64,000 nt of DNA from Microbacterium fluvii (GTDB lineage Bacteria > Actinomycetota > Actinomycetes > Actinomycetales > Microbacteriaceae). Under the pieces are notes generated by a model. It made no database searches, was not told where the DNA came from, and saw only the letters and a list, made by a program, of their open reading frames with translations. Where the stretch lies: the NCBI RefSeq assembly GCF_025515205.1, contig NZ_JAOPFX010000002.1, positions 248,001 to 312,000 on the forward strand, given 5' to 3'. Below, piece after piece: positions 1 through 10,209 of the stretch. The position numbers were made by a program, and so were the translations under genes. The stretch's first letter is position 1, and every line of letters starts with the position of its first letter.

Positions 1-959
1 AAGCCGTAGGACGAGTTCAGGTCCGACCCGCTCAGGGCCGCGAAGTAGGGCGCCTCGGGGTCGTCTTCGTTGATCGTGCGGTTCTGCACTCCGCCCAGGC
101 CCACCGTGAGGAAGACGGTGCCCGCGCCCTTCGCGAGCGCATTGTCGGCGTCGGTGACGCACGCGGAGTTGTACGCGGCGATCGTCAGAGTCGTGCACCC
201 GGCGGCGTGCGCCAGCTGCTTGGTGCGCTGGTAGATGTGCTCGTGGCCGGTCAGCACGAGGTCGACGCGCTTGGAGACGAACAGGTTGGCGAGGTCGGCG
301 CCCATCGGGCAGTCGTAGATGCCGACCGACAGGCACTGGTAGTGCATTCCCGCCACGACCCACGGAATGCCGGCCGACCGCGCGCCGTCGATGGCGGCCG
401 AGGTCCAGTTGTACCGGGCCGAGCCCGCGTTGTAGCTCCAGGCGGCGGCGCCGTTGAACGCCATATTGGGCGAGACCATGATGAACCGCACGAGCGGATC
501 GCTCTGCGGATAGTCGACGTAGTACTGCCGCCCGTAGGTGCCGATCAGTCCAGGCAGCTGATTGGGCAGGCATGCGCTGAAGTCGTTGATGTTGCCGTTG
601 CTGCCGTTGTCGTGGTTGCCTGCGATCAGCTCGAACGGATAGCCGGCGTCGACGCGGGCGGTCACGTAGTCGCAGAAGGTGCCCTCGGTGCCCACGACGC
701 CGCCGGCGCCCAGCATGTCGCCGAGCGCGAGGGTGAGGTCGTTGCCCGACGTCTTCATCGCCCGCAGCACGGCATCGCCGTTCACGTTCATGCCGTAGTC
801 GCCGGCCGCGCTGAAGCTCACCGTCGTGTCGGCGGCCCTCGAGGGCGGCAGCCCCACGATCGCCCCCGCCCCGAAGAGCAGTGCGCCGGCCAGCGCCGCC
901 GCGACGTATCGGCGCCCGAGTCCGGTGCGCGCGGATGAACGAGTCTTGCGATCCACCAT
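1..959 (-). CDS. secreted calcineurin-like metallophosphoesterase (3' end outside window)
   Basis: The protein is read from an ATG at 959 and runs off the left edge, so only about 319 residues are visible. It opens with an Arg-rich stretch and a hydrophobic segment (about residues 17-38) that fits a signal peptide ending near Ala-Ala at 42-43. Metallophosphoesterase motifs follow in order: a GDYG loop (Asp54), a LGD loop (Asp81), GNHD (114-117) and, further on, GHEH. These bind the two metal ions in this superfamily, which hydrolyses phosphomonoesters or diesters outside the membrane. The substrate cannot be told from sequence. It is divergent from menC. The C-terminus and any anchor lie outside the window. 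Confidence 0.85.
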   Translation of the reverse strand, partial: MVDRKTRSSARTGLGRRYVAAALAGALLFGAGAIVGLPPSRAADTTVSFSAAGDYGMNVNGDAVLRAMKTSGNDLTLALGDMLGAGGVVGTEGTFCDYVTARVDAGYPFELIAGNHDNGSNGNINDFSACLPNQLPGLIGTYGRQYYVDYPQSDPLVRFIMVSPNMAFNGAAAWSYNAGSARYNWTSAAIDGARSAGIPWVVAGMHYQCLSVGIYDCPMGADLANLFVSKRVDLVLTGHEHIYQRTKQLAHAAGCTTLTIAAYNSACVTDADNALAKGAGTVFLTVGLGGVQNRTINEDDPEAPYFAALSGSDLNSSYG

Positions 960-1063
960 GATCGTCAACCCCCCAGGTCGACCCGCCCCCATGGTGATCC
1001 CATCCGGCTCGGCGGTCAAGGGGGCAGGCGCCGGCGCGGCCGCGTGCGGCATAGCCTGAAGCC

Positions 1064-2197
1064 ATGCCGATCGCCCGACCCGCCGCATCCGTCGCCCTCG
1101 AGGGGATCGAGCTGCGCGTGCTGCACCTGCCGCTCGTCTCGCCGTTCACGACCTCGTTCGGCACCGAGACGGTGCGCGAGGTGATCGTCGTGCGCGCGCT
1201 CACCGCCGATGGCGAGGGCTGGGGCGAGATCGTCACGAGTGCCGCGCCGCTGTACTCCAGCGAATACACGCATGGCGCGTGGGACGTCGCGCAGCGCTTC
1301 CTCGTGCCGGCGCTCCTCGACGAGCGGATGCTGTCGCCCGAACGCGTCGGCGAGGTGCTCGAGCCGGTCGTCGGGCATCGCATGGTCAAGGCCGGCCTGG
1401 AGCTCGCGGTGCTCGATGCCGCGCTGCGGGCCGAGGGGAGGCCCCTCGGCGAATACCTGGGCGCCGTGCGCGATCGGGTGCCCAGCGGCGTGAGCGTCGG
1501 CATCCAGTCCAGCCCGGCTGCGCTCGTCGAGACCGTCGGCGGCTACCTCGACGAGGGCTACGTGCGCATCAAGATCAAGATCAAGCCGGGGCGCGATGTG
1601 GCCGAGACGGCCGCCGTGCGCGATGCGTTCGGGACGATCCCGCTGCAGGTCGACGCGAACTCGGCCTACACCCTGGCCGACATCGACACGCTCGCCGAGC
1701 TCGACCGCTTCGACCTGCTGCTGATCGAGCAGCCCCTGCAGGAAGACGACATCGTCGACCACGCGACCCTCGCCCGACAGCTGACGACGCCGATCTGCCT
1801 CGACGAGTCGATCGTGTCGGCCAAGGCCGCCCGCGACGCGCTCGCGCTGAACGCCACGAGCATCATCAACATCAAGGCCGGCCGCGTCGGCGGGTACCTC
1901 GAGGCGGTGCGCATCCACGATCTGTGCCTGGCCGCCGGCGTGCCGGTGTGGTGCGGCGGCATGCTCGAGACCGGCATCGGCCGCGCGGCCAATGCGGCGC
2001 TCGCGGCCCTTCCCGGCTTCACCCTGCCGGGCGACGTGTCGGCCTCGAGCCGGTTCTACCCTCGCGACATCGTCACCGAGCCCGCCGTGCTCGAAAGCGG
2101 TCACGTGCGGGTGCCCACCGGCGCCGGCCTGGGGGTCGAGATCGACCCGCTCGCGCTCGAGGAGTTCACGGTGGAGCGCGTGCTGCTGCGGCGGTGA
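1064..2197 (+). CDS. menC: o-succinylbenzoate synthase / N-acylamino acid racemase family
   Basis: Enolase-superfamily enzyme of 377 aa, full length for MenC2. It is expected to dehydrate SHCHC to o-succinylbenzoate in menaquinone synthesis; members of this subgroup often also racemise N-acylamino acids. A KxKxK motif lies at 170-174. The metal ligands are Asp197, Glu222 and Asp247, and the second catalytic lysine is Lys271 in INIKAGR. The ATG at 1064 is supported by a TAGCCT hexamer at 1052-1057 with a 6-nt gap, suggesting a leaderless mRNA. No other men gene is adjacent, so the menaquinone role is inferred from the family, and a racemase role cannot be excluded. Confidence 0.85.
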   Translation: MPIARPAASVALEGIELRVLHLPLVSPFTTSFGTETVREVIVVRALTADGEGWGEIVTSAAPLYSSEYTHGAWDVAQRFLVPALLDERMLSPERVGEVLEPVVGHRMVKAGLELAVLDAALRAEGRPLGEYLGAVRDRVPSGVSVGIQSSPAALVETVGGYLDEGYVRIKIKIKPGRDVAETAAVRDAFGTIPLQVDANSAYTLADIDTLAELDRFDLLLIEQPLQEDDIVDHATLARQLTTPICLDESIVSAKAARDALALNATSIINIKAGRVGGYLEAVRIHDLCLAAGVPVWCGGMLETGIGRAANAALAALPGFTLPGDVSASSRFYPRDIVTEPAVLESGHVRVPTGAGLGVEIDPLALEEFTVERVLLRR

Positions 2198-2255
2198 GGG
2201 CGACATTCGGGATAACCGCATGCCGCGGCCTCGGCGCTGGCCCTAGGCTGGCGCC

Positions 2256-2633
2256 ATGACGACTCCTCCTCCGCAGCCTCCGTACGGCGGCCCGCAGCAG
2301 GCCCAGCCCCTCAACCAGTCCGACGAGAAGCTGTGGGCGACGCTCATCCACGTGGGCGGCATCTTCTTCAGCTTCGTCCCCGCCCTCATCGGCTACCTGC
2401 TGCTCAAAGACCGCGGCCCTTTCGTGCGGGCGCACTCGGCGACCGCGCTCAACTTCCAGATCACGATGGCCATCGCCTACGTCGTCGGCTCCGTGCTCAC
2501 GGTGGTCGGCATCGGCCTGCTGATCCTGGCCGCCGTGTGGGTGGTGAACCTCGTCTTCTCGATCGTCGCCGCCATCAAGGCGAACCAGGGGCAGTGGTAC
2601 ACCTACCCCCTGTCGATCAAGTTCGTCAGCTGA
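2256..2633 (+). CDS. DUF4870 small membrane protein
   Basis: A 125-aa protein with a Pro/Gln-rich N-terminus followed by DUF4870 (Tic20-like): a helix containing ATLIHVGG, an ALIGYLLLKDR turn, an RAHSATALNFQ motif, then further hydrophobic helices ending in a cytosolic-type tail. The family is widespread and its role is unknown. TAGGCT at 2244-2249 lies 6 nt before the ATG, again fitting leaderless initiation. The stop codon overlaps the first bases of a dispersed repeat at 2632. Confidence 0.85.
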   Translation: MTTPPPQPPYGGPQQAQPLNQSDEKLWATLIHVGGIFFSFVPALIGYLLLKDRGPFVRAHSATALNFQITMAIAYVVGSVLTVVGIGLLILAAVWVVNLVFSIVAAIKANQGQWYTYPLSIKFVS

Positions 2634-2653
2634 CCCTTCGACAGGCTCAGGGG
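2632..2653 (+). repeat. dispersed CTTCGACA(A/G)GCTCAGG repeat, copy 1
   Basis: A 22-bp element matching the inverted copy at 26122-26145 with few mismatches. It is imperfectly palindromic and begins at the stop codon of the DUF4870 gene. Similar CTTCGACAAGCTCAGG elements are abundant in intergenic DNA of several high-GC bacteria; that statement is from general knowledge. No function is assigned. Confidence 0.65.
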
Positions 2654-2709
2654 CCGATCGACAGGCGCAGGCACCGCGCTTTCGGCCGCGGCGCACCTAC
2701 GCTGTAGCC

Positions 2710-4572
2710 ATGGCACCTGCGCTGCGGCATCTCGCCTCCCGATCGGCTCCTTCTCGCGCGGCCGGGAGGCGGCGCGCCGTGCTGGCGGCTCTCGTGGCCG
2801 CCTCGGCGGCGGCGACGCTGACCGGATGCTTCGGCGACACGGTCGACGAGGGATTCGGCGACGGGGGCGACTTCGTCGACGACGGCTGCACGAGCGTGGT
2901 CGTGGCGACCTCGTCCGAGAAGGTCAACATGCTCGACGCTCTGGCCGACGCCTTCAAGGAGTCGCCGCAGCACGAGGGCCTCGACGAGTGCGCGACGATC
3001 CACCCGATCAACGTGTCGTCGGGCGACGCGACGCGGTTCCTCACCGCAGGCGGCGACTGGCCCGATGCCGACCAGCGGCGCTGGCCGACGATGTGGTCGC
3101 CCGCCTCGACCGTGTGGACCGATCGGGTCGCAGCTGCGGCATCCGCTTCTCTCGTCGGCGAACCCGAATCGTTCACGCACACGCCCGTCGTCTTCGGCAT
3201 GCCCGAGACGATGGCGCGGGCGCTGGGCTGGCCGAACGCCGAGATCGGCATCACCGACCTCGAGAAGCTGTGCCAGGACCCCGACGGCTGGGGCAGCGTC
3301 GGCAAGTCGCTGTGGGGCGCCTTCAAGATCTCGAAGACCAATCCGAACACGTCGACGACGGGCCTGTCGGCGATCCTCATGCAGTCCTACGAGGCATCGG
3401 GCAAGACCGCCGACCTCACGACCGACGACGTTGCGGCGGCGGCCGACTTCTCGCGGGTGTTCGAGGAGTGCGTCATCCACTACGGCGACACCACGGGCAA
3501 GGTGCTCTCGACGCTCTACGACGACACGCAGAACGGCGCGAGCGGCTCGGGTTACGTCTCGGCGATCGCCCTCGAAGAGACCTCGCTGCTCAACTACAAC
3601 CAGGGCAACCCCGACTCGCACACGGTGCAGCCGGGCGAAGAGCTCACCCCGCCCAAAGAGAAGCTCGTCGCGATCTATCCCTCTGGTGGCTCGATGTGGT
3701 CGGATAACCCGATCACGGTGCTCGGCGCCTCGTGGGTGACCGACGTGCAGCGCGAAGCGGGCGAGGCGTTCGCGCAGTTCCTGCAGACCGAGCCCGCGCA
3801 GCAGATCCTCCCCGACTACGGGTTCCGCCCGCTCGACGGCTCGGTCGCGCTCGGCGATCTGTTCACCGAGGCCTACGGCGTCGACCCGGCCGGCCCCGCC
3901 GTGACCCTGCCCAAGCCCGAGGTCGCGGTGGTCTCGGCGGCCATCGACCAGTGGACCCAGATCCGCAAGCCCTCGTCGGTGCTCGAGCTGATCGACATCT
4001 CCGGTTCGATGGATGAGGGCATCGGCGACGGCCGCTCGCGCCTGGACGGTGCGATCGAGGGCGCGCAGTCGACCCTCGGCCACTTCCGCTCCAGCGACGA
4101 GGTCGGGGTGTGGGCGTTCACGACGGGGGTGACCTCTGCGGTCGGCGACGGCATCGTGGTACTCCGCGACGTGACGCCACTGGCCTCCGACCGCGAGGCG
4201 GTCGACTCGGCCCTCGACGACCTGCGGTTCGCCGAGCGTGAGGGCACGCCGCTGTACGACGCCATCGCGATCGCCTACGACGAGATGTCGGCTCGGGCAG
4301 AGCCCGGGCGCATCAACGCGATCGTCGTGCTCTCCGACGGGCAGGACACCGACTCGTCGATCTCGCTCGACTCGCTGCTGGCGCGCATCGGGCAGAGCCA
4401 GGGCGAGGGCGGTGACGCCGCGCCGGTGCGCATCTTCCCGATCGCCTACGGCGAGGGCGCAGACACCACGGCGCTTCGGCGCATCGCCGACGCCACCGGC
4501 GGACAGTGGTTCGACGCCTCCGACGCGGCCAAGATCGACCTCGTGTTCGCCTCGGTCATCAACAACTTCTGA
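2710..4572 (+). CDS. lipoprotein with solute-binding-like domain fused to a VWA domain
   Basis: A 620-aa secreted lipoprotein with a lipobox LTGC and lipidated Cys40. Residues about 45-420 resemble a type 2 periplasmic solute-binding protein (substrate-binding protein of the SBP_bac_11 kind). Residues about 425-620 form a von Willebrand factor A domain whose MIDAS motif DISGS is at 429-433. VWA domains bind metal-dependent protein ligands, so this may be an extracytoplasmic assembly or sensing protein rather than a transporter subunit; no permease or ATPase is adjacent. TACGCT at 2698-2703 precedes the ATG by 6 nt. The next gene starts 7 bp after the stop and is probably co-transcribed. The ligand is unknown. 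Confidence 0.8.
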   Translation: MAPALRHLASRSAPSRAAGRRRAVLAALVAASAAATLTGCFGDTVDEGFGDGGDFVDDGCTSVVVATSSEKVNMLDALADAFKESPQHEGLDECATIHPINVSSGDATRFLTAGGDWPDADQRRWPTMWSPASTVWTDRVAAAASASLVGEPESFTHTPVVFGMPETMARALGWPNAEIGITDLEKLCQDPDGWGSVGKSLWGAFKISKTNPNTSTTGLSAILMQSYEASGKTADLTTDDVAAAADFSRVFEECVIHYGDTTGKVLSTLYDDTQNGASGSGYVSAIALEETSLLNYNQGNPDSHTVQPGEELTPPKEKLVAIYPSGGSMWSDNPITVLGASWVTDVQREAGEAFAQFLQTEPAQQILPDYGFRPLDGSVALGDLFTEAYGVDPAGPAVTLPKPEVAVVSAAIDQWTQIRKPSSVLELIDISGSMDEGIGDGRSRLDGAIEGAQSTLGHFRSSDEVGVWAFTTGVTSAVGDGIVVLRDVTPLASDREAVDSALDDLRFAEREGTPLYDAIAIAYDEMSARAEPGRINAIVVLSDGQDTDSSISLDSLLARIGQSQGEGGDAAPVRIFPIAYGEGADTTALRRIADATGGQWFDASDAAKIDLVFASVINNF

Positions 4573-4579
4573 GGTGCGG

Positions 4580-5596
4580 ATGCTGACTCTCGCCGCCGCA
4601 GACGGGTACATCGACGACGCCGTGACGGCGCTGTCCGGCAGCTCGGTCTATGTCTCGCCCGAGGTCGACGGCGCCTCGGAGCTGGCCGCGAGTCTCACCC
4701 AGCAGGTCGGCGACGCCTCGATCGGAGTGGCGGTGTTCTCCGACAACGCCGCCCTCGAGGCCTCCGGCCCCGAGATCGTGCAGCAGCTGGCATCGCAGAC
4801 CTCGTTCGACACCATCGTGGTCGCGGTGGGCGACGACCTCTCGGCGGGCTCGCGCGTGCTCGAGCAGGGCGAGGCCATGCGCATCGCGAACGAGGCCGAG
4901 GGTGCGGCCGGCTCGGTCGACGACGCCCTCACCCAGACGGTGCAGCAGGTCGTCGACGAGCTCCCGGCCGGGTCGGCGGGCGCCGGCGCAGACGCGGGGC
5001 TGGCGATCGGGGTGGCCGTCGGCGTCGCCGTGGTCGTCGCCCTCGGGGGTGCGGGCCTGGGCGTGTTCCTGCGGCTGCGTCGCCGAGGGCGCCGCGCAGC
5101 CCCCGATGAGGTCAGGGGATCGGTGGGCAAGCTCCGGGCGCTGCAGGGGGAGTACGCCGCGACGGCGGCGGCCGGCAGCTCCGTGGCGGCCGAGTTCGCC
5201 GACCGCATCGGCACGATCTCCGGCCACGCCGACGAGCTGTTCTCGCGGCTGGAGCGCAAGGGCGACGGCGATCAGCGCTCGGTCGCGGCCGTCGAGTACG
5301 GCGAGACGCTGCGCCGACTCACCGCCGCGCTCGACCGCGACTATCTGCTCGACATCGTGCGGCGGCCCGACCTCTGGGACGACCCAGACGAGCGCGTCGC
5401 CGAGGTGCGCGAGGCGGCGGCCGCCGTGGCCGACCAGCTCGTCGAGAACATCCGTCAGGTCAATGCGCGGCGGGGCCTGCAGTTCCAGGTGTCGCTGGAC
5501 TCGCTGATGGGCGGACGCAAAGAGCTGCGCGACTGGCAGCGCGCCTTCGAGAAGGCCGAGGGCGACACCGGCGGCCTCCCCGCCGTCGGCGACTGA
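4580..5596 (+). CDS. single-pass membrane protein, partner of the VWA lipoprotein
   Basis: A 338-aa protein starting at the ATG at 4580; the frame is open further upstream but overlaps the VWA gene. Residues 1-135 form a compact acidic domain with alternating strands and helices, reminiscent of the small extracytoplasmic TPM-like domains of actinobacterial membrane proteins. One transmembrane segment lies at about 139-165 and is followed by RLRRRGRR, a cytosolic stop-transfer signal. The remaining 170 residues are helical and charged, with coiled-coil character. There is no recognisable enzyme motif. The tight spacing to the VWA gene suggests the two act together at the membrane. Confidence 0.65.
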   Translation: MLTLAAADGYIDDAVTALSGSSVYVSPEVDGASELAASLTQQVGDASIGVAVFSDNAALEASGPEIVQQLASQTSFDTIVVAVGDDLSAGSRVLEQGEAMRIANEAEGAAGSVDDALTQTVQQVVDELPAGSAGAGADAGLAIGVAVGVAVVVALGGAGLGVFLRLRRRGRRAAPDEVRGSVGKLRALQGEYAATAAAGSSVAAEFADRIGTISGHADELFSRLERKGDGDQRSVAAVEYGETLRRLTAALDRDYLLDIVRRPDLWDDPDERVAEVREAAAAVADQLVENIRQVNARRGLQFQVSLDSLMGGRKELRDWQRAFEKAEGDTGGLPAVGD

Positions 5597-5693
5597 TCGA
5601 GCGAGGCGCGCAGCATCCCTCGATAGAATCGAAGGATGCTGCGGCGCTCTGCCGCGCGCACCCCCTCGCCCCATCCCGACCATTGGAGCCACC

Positions 5694-7082
5694 GTGGCCG
5701 AGCAGTCCCGTCTCGACAAAGTCATCGCCCTCGCCCGTCACCGCGGGTTCGTGTTCCAGGCCGGTGAGATCTACGGCGGCTCGCGCTCGGCATGGGACTA
5801 CGGCCCCCTGGGCACCGAGCTCAAGGAGAACATCCGTCGGCAGTGGTGGCAGACCTTCGTCCGCGGCCGCGGCGACATGGTGGGCCTGGACTCCTCGGTG
5901 ATCCTGCCCAAGCGCGTCTGGGAGGCATCCGGTCACGTCGCGACCTTCACCGATCCGCTCGTGGAGTGCCTGCAGTGCCACAAGCGCTTCCGCGCCGACA
6001 ACCTGATCGAGGACTTCGAGGCGCGCAAGGGCCGTCCCGCCGAGAACGGCCTCGCCGACGTGCCGTGCCCCAACTGCGGCACGAAGGGCCAGTACACCGA
6101 GCCCAAGGCGTTCTCGGGTCTTGTGAAGACCTATCTCGGCGTCGTCGACGACGAGAGCGGCCTGCATTTCCTGCGCCCCGAGACCGCGCAGGGCATCTTC
6201 GTGAACTTCTCGAACGTGCTCACCGCGAGCCGCAAGAAGCCGCCGTTCGGCATCGGCCAGGTGGGCAAGGCGTTCCGCAACGAGATCACGCCGGGCAACT
6301 TCATCTTCCGCACGCGCGAGTTCGAGCAGATGGAGATCGAGTTCTTCACTCCGCCCGCCGAGGCGCAGGAGTGGTTCGAGCACTGGGTGAAGGCGTGCTG
6401 GGACTGGTTCATCGACCTCGGCATCGACCCCGAGAACATGCGCCAGTTCGACGTCCCAGAAGACGAGCGCGCGCACTACTCGGCCGGCACGATCGACTTC
6501 GAGTACCGCTTCGGCTTCCCCGGCAAGGAGTGGGGCGAGCTCATGGGCGTGGCCAACCGCACCGATTTCGACCTCAACAGCCACATCGAGGCGTCGGGGC
6601 AGAAGCTGGCCTACTTCGACCAGGCGTCGGGGTCGACCTATGTGCCCTACGTCATCGAGCCCTCGTTCGGTCTGACCCGCTCGATGATGGCGTTCCTCGT
6701 CGACGCCTATGTCGAAGAGGAGGTGCCCACCGCCAAGGGCGGCGTCGACACCCGCACGGTGCTCAAGCTCGACCCGCGCCTGGCGCCGGTCAAGGTCGCC
6801 GTGCTGCCGCTCTCGCGCAACGAGAGCCTGTCGCCGCTCGCACGCCAGGTGGCCGACGATCTGCGCGCGGCCGGGTGGAACACCGACTTCGACGACGCAG
6901 GGGCCATCGGCCGTCGCTACCGCCGTCAGGACGAGATCGGCACGCCGTTCTGCGTCACGGTCGACTTCGACTCGCTCGACGACCAGGCCGTCACGGTGCG
7001 CGACCGCGACACCATGGCGCAGGAGCGCGTGCCGCTCGATTCGCTGCGCGCCTACCTCTCCGAGCGCCTCAAGGGCGCCTGA
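5694..7082 (+). CDS. glyS: glycyl-tRNA synthetase (alpha2 type)
   Basis: Class II aminoacyl-tRNA synthetase of 462 aa that charges tRNA-Gly. The GTG start at 5694 is preceded by GGAG. It has the typical [13 protein letters not shown] opening, an N-terminal CxxC...CxxC zinc-knuckle pair (CLQCHK and CPNCG), class II motif 2 around [23 protein letters not shown], motif 3 near EPSFGLTRS, and a C-terminal anticodon-binding domain (about 365-462). Length matches the GRS1 dimeric type found in actinobacteria rather than the alpha2beta2 form. A weak TAGAAT (-10-like) sits at 5624-5629. Confidence 0.97.
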   Translation: MAEQSRLDKVIALARHRGFVFQAGEIYGGSRSAWDYGPLGTELKENIRRQWWQTFVRGRGDMVGLDSSVILPKRVWEASGHVATFTDPLVECLQCHKRFRADNLIEDFEARKGRPAENGLADVPCPNCGTKGQYTEPKAFSGLVKTYLGVVDDESGLHFLRPETAQGIFVNFSNVLTASRKKPPFGIGQVGKAFRNEITPGNFIFRTREFEQMEIEFFTPPAEAQEWFEHWVKACWDWFIDLGIDPENMRQFDVPEDERAHYSAGTIDFEYRFGFPGKEWGELMGVANRTDFDLNSHIEASGQKLAYFDQASGSTYVPYVIEPSFGLTRSMMAFLVDAYVEEEVPTAKGGVDTRTVLKLDPRLAPVKVAVLPLSRNESLSPLARQVADDLRAAGWNTDFDDAGAIGRRYRRQDEIGTPFCVTVDFDSLDDQAVTVRDRDTMAQERVPLDSLRAYLSERLKGA

Positions 7083-7096
7083 CCCCGCCCTCACCC

Positions 7097-7159
7097 CGAT
7101 TACGGTCGCGACGCGCCGCGAGGTCCGCTGTGGGCAGCGGCGCGTCGTGACCGTAACCG
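7097..7159. repeat. inverted-repeat element IR-A, copy 1
   Basis: Two 23-bp arms (7097-7119 and 7137-7159), complementary apart from a few mismatches, around a 17-bp centre. It lies in the convergent gap between glyS and the LysR gene. A closely related copy is at 9032-9094. It could form a hairpin in RNA from either strand, but there is no T-run, so a role as an intrinsic terminator is uncertain. Confidence 0.75.
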
Positions 7160-7169
7160 TTTCGGGCCG

Positions 7170-8063
7170 TCAGGCGGGGCGGGTGAGCACCTCGCGCAGC
7201 GCCCGCACGGCGGGGGCGGTGGTCATGCTCGCGCGCCACACCAGGCTGACCGGGCGGGTGGGCACGGGGTCGACCACCGGCACCGCGACGACCTGCGGCG
7301 GCAGGGTGCCGCGACCGAGTCTCGGCACCAGCGCCACCGCGGCGCCGGCGGCGACCAGCTCGACCTGCGAGGCGAACTCGAGGCAGCGGAAGTCGATCCG
7401 CGGCGGTGGCCGGTCGCCGCGGTACATGTGGCAGAACCACTCGTAGCAGATCGTGCCGTCGGGGGTGCACGCCCACGTGCGCTCGCGCACGTCTTCGGGG
7501 GTGACGCTCGCGCGTCCGGCGAGCGGGTCATCGGCCGGCAGCAGCACATCGGCGACATCGCTCAGCAGCACGTCGCTCGCGAGATTGGGTGCGAGCGCCA
7601 GCCCGACCCCCTCCCAGTGGTGCACGAGGACCAGGTCGAGGGTTCCCGCCGAGACCGCGTCGACCGCGTCCCACGGGTCGAGCTCGGTGACGGTGACGCG
7701 AAGATCGGGATGCTGTCGCCGCGCCTCGACGATGAGCTGCGGCACGAGCCCACGAACGGCCGTCGCGAACGCCCCCAGCCGGATCGTGCCGGTCGGCCGC
7801 GAGCGCGCGTCGTGCAGCCGCGCGCGCAGCGACTCCACCTGTTCGCGCAGCGCCCCGCCCTCATCGACCATACGCCTGCCCGCGGCCGTGAGCACGACGC
7901 CGCGCCCCGCGCGCTCGAGCAGCGGCGCCCCCAGGTCGCGCTCGAGGCGCTTGACCTGCTGCGAGACCGCCGAGGGGGTGAAGCCGAGCTCGCCGGCGGC
8001 GGCGTGCACCGATCCGGTGCGGGCGACGGCGACCAGGGCGTCGACGGCGGCGAGATCGATCAT
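7170..8063 (-). CDS. LysR-family transcriptional regulator
   Basis: A 297-aa regulator with an N-terminal winged helix-turn-helix (about residues 1-60, with the typical FTPSAVSQQVKRLER recognition helix) and a LysR substrate-binding domain (about 85-290). I chose the internal ATG at 8063 because it starts at the conserved Leu-Ala-Ala-Val-Asp-Ala-Leu and has CACAAT 6 nt upstream (8070-8075). It is divergent from the EamA transporter gene, the usual arrangement for a LysR protein controlling its neighbour. The effector is unknown. Confidence 0.9.
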   Translation of the reverse strand: MIDLAAVDALVAVARTGSVHAAAGELGFTPSAVSQQVKRLERDLGAPLLERAGRGVVLTAAGRRMVDEGGALREQVESLRARLHDARSRPTGTIRLGAFATAVRGLVPQLIVEARRQHPDLRVTVTELDPWDAVDAVSAGTLDLVLVHHWEGVGLALAPNLASDVLLSDVADVLLPADDPLAGRASVTPEDVRERTWACTPDGTICYEWFCHMYRGDRPPPRIDFRCLEFASQVELVAAGAAVALVPRLGRGTLPPQVVAVPVVDPVPTRPVSLVWRASMTTAPAVRALREVLTRPA

Positions 8064-8146
8064 GACTCGATTGTGCAGCATCCGCACCGCGTTCTGTGCA
8101 GAATCGTGCGCTGGAGGTTCACGGTAGCCGGGATCAGACTGTGATC

Positions 8147-9091
8147 ATGCCCCTTCGCTCCGCCCTTGCCGCCGTGCTCGTCGCCGTCATCTGGGGTGTG
8201 AACTTCGTCGTGATCGACGCTGGACTCGACGGCATGCCACCGACGCTGTTCGTCGCGCTGCGGTTCGCGGTGGTGCTCGTGCCGGCGATCTTCTTCGTGC
8301 CGCGGCCGACCGCGCGCGTGCGCGACGTGCTGCTCATCGGCGCGTTCATGAGCCTCGGACAGTTCGGCCTGCTCTACACGGCGCTCGCCCTGGGCATGCC
8401 GCCGGGGCTCGCCTCGCTCGTGCTGCAGGCGCAGGTCGTGCTCACGGTGGTCTTCGCCGCCTTCGCGCTGCGGGAGCTGCCCACCCGCCGCCAGCTCGCC
8501 GGCGTGCTGATCGGTGCGGTCGGGCTGCTCGTCGTCGCAGCGGGCCGAGGGGCCGCCACCCCCGCGGTCGCCTTCGTCGTGACGCTCGCCGCGGCCGCAT
8601 CGTGGGCGATCGGCAACGTGATCTCGCGGCGGGTGGGCGCCCGCGCCGGGTCGGGGCCGCTCGCGGGTCTGTCGATGACGGTGTGGTCGTCGCTCGTGGT
8701 GCCGGTGCCGATGCTGCTGCTCTCGCTCGCGATCGACGGGGCGGATGCGGTCGGCTTCGCGCTCACCCACCTCACGGTTGCGCAGCTGCTGTCGACCGCC
8801 TACACGGCGTGGCTCGCGAGCCTCGTCGGCTACGGCGTCTGGAACACGCTGCTGGCCCGGCACGCCGCCTCGGCCGTTGTGCCCTTCACGATGCTCGTGC
8901 CGCCGGTCGGGATGCTCGCGGCCTGGCTCGTGCAGGGCGAGGTGCCGACCGTGTTCGAGGCGGTCGGCGGAGTGATCCTGCTCGCCGGGGTGGCCCTCGC
9001 CACGAGTGCCGCACGGCCCGGCCCTCCCTTCCGGTTACGGTCACGACGCGCCGCGACGCCCCTCGCGCGCAGCGGCGCGTCGCGACCGTAA
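8147..9091 (+). CDS. EamA/DMT-family transporter
   Basis: A 314-aa inner-membrane protein with ten predicted helices in two EamA repeats (about 5-130 and 140-285), as in metabolite and amino-acid exporters (RhaT/EamA type). ATG 8147 is preferred over an earlier in-frame start because the hydrophobic first helix begins directly after it, and CAGACT lies at 8135-8140, 6 nt upstream. It is divergent from the LysR regulator, which probably controls it. The last ~20 residues are encoded inside inverted repeat IR-A copy 2, which also supplies the stop codon, so the native C-terminus has probably been replaced. The substrate is unknown. Confidence 0.88.
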   Translation: MPLRSALAAVLVAVIWGVNFVVIDAGLDGMPPTLFVALRFAVVLVPAIFFVPRPTARVRDVLLIGAFMSLGQFGLLYTALALGMPPGLASLVLQAQVVLTVVFAAFALRELPTRRQLAGVLIGAVGLLVVAAGRGAATPAVAFVVTLAAAASWAIGNVISRRVGARAGSGPLAGLSMTVWSSLVVPVPMLLLSLAIDGADAVGFALTHLTVAQLLSTAYTAWLASLVGYGVWNTLLARHAASAVVPFTMLVPPVGMLAAWLVQGEVPTVFEAVGGVILLAGVALATSAARPGPPFRLRSRRAATPLARSGASRP

Positions 9092-9094
9092 CCG
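9032..9094. repeat. inverted-repeat element IR-A, copy 2 (overlaps EamA 3' end)
   Basis: 23-bp arms at 9032-9054 and 9072-9094 that match copy 1 at 7097-7159 almost base for base, with a different 17-bp centre. The stop codon of the EamA gene lies in the right arm at 9089-9091. Confidence 0.75.
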
Positions 9095-9121
9095 TCTGGG
9101 GTCGGGCGGGTCGGGGTGGCG

Positions 9122-9170
9122 TGACAGCGGGGCGACAGTGTCCGTCTCCTCGTGACAGCGCGCTGACAGC
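9122..9170 (+). promoter_or_regulatory. tandem 11-bp direct repeats resembling a PhoP/PhoB box
   Basis: TGACAGC-N4-TGACAGC at 9153-9170 and a weaker TGACAGC-N4-CGACAGT at 9122-9139. The 11-bp period is that of OmpR/PhoB-family response-regulator sites: E. coli pho boxes repeat CTGTCAT and mycobacterial PhoP sites repeat TCACAGC with N4. The boxes lie 23 bp or more before the ATG of the ABC ATPase gene. The binding protein is not in the window and the assignment is inference. Confidence 0.5.
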
Positions 9171-9192
9171 GCACCGGGAGCACCGTGGAGGC

Positions 9193-10205
<1,013 letters not shown>

Positions 10206-10209
<4 letters not shown>

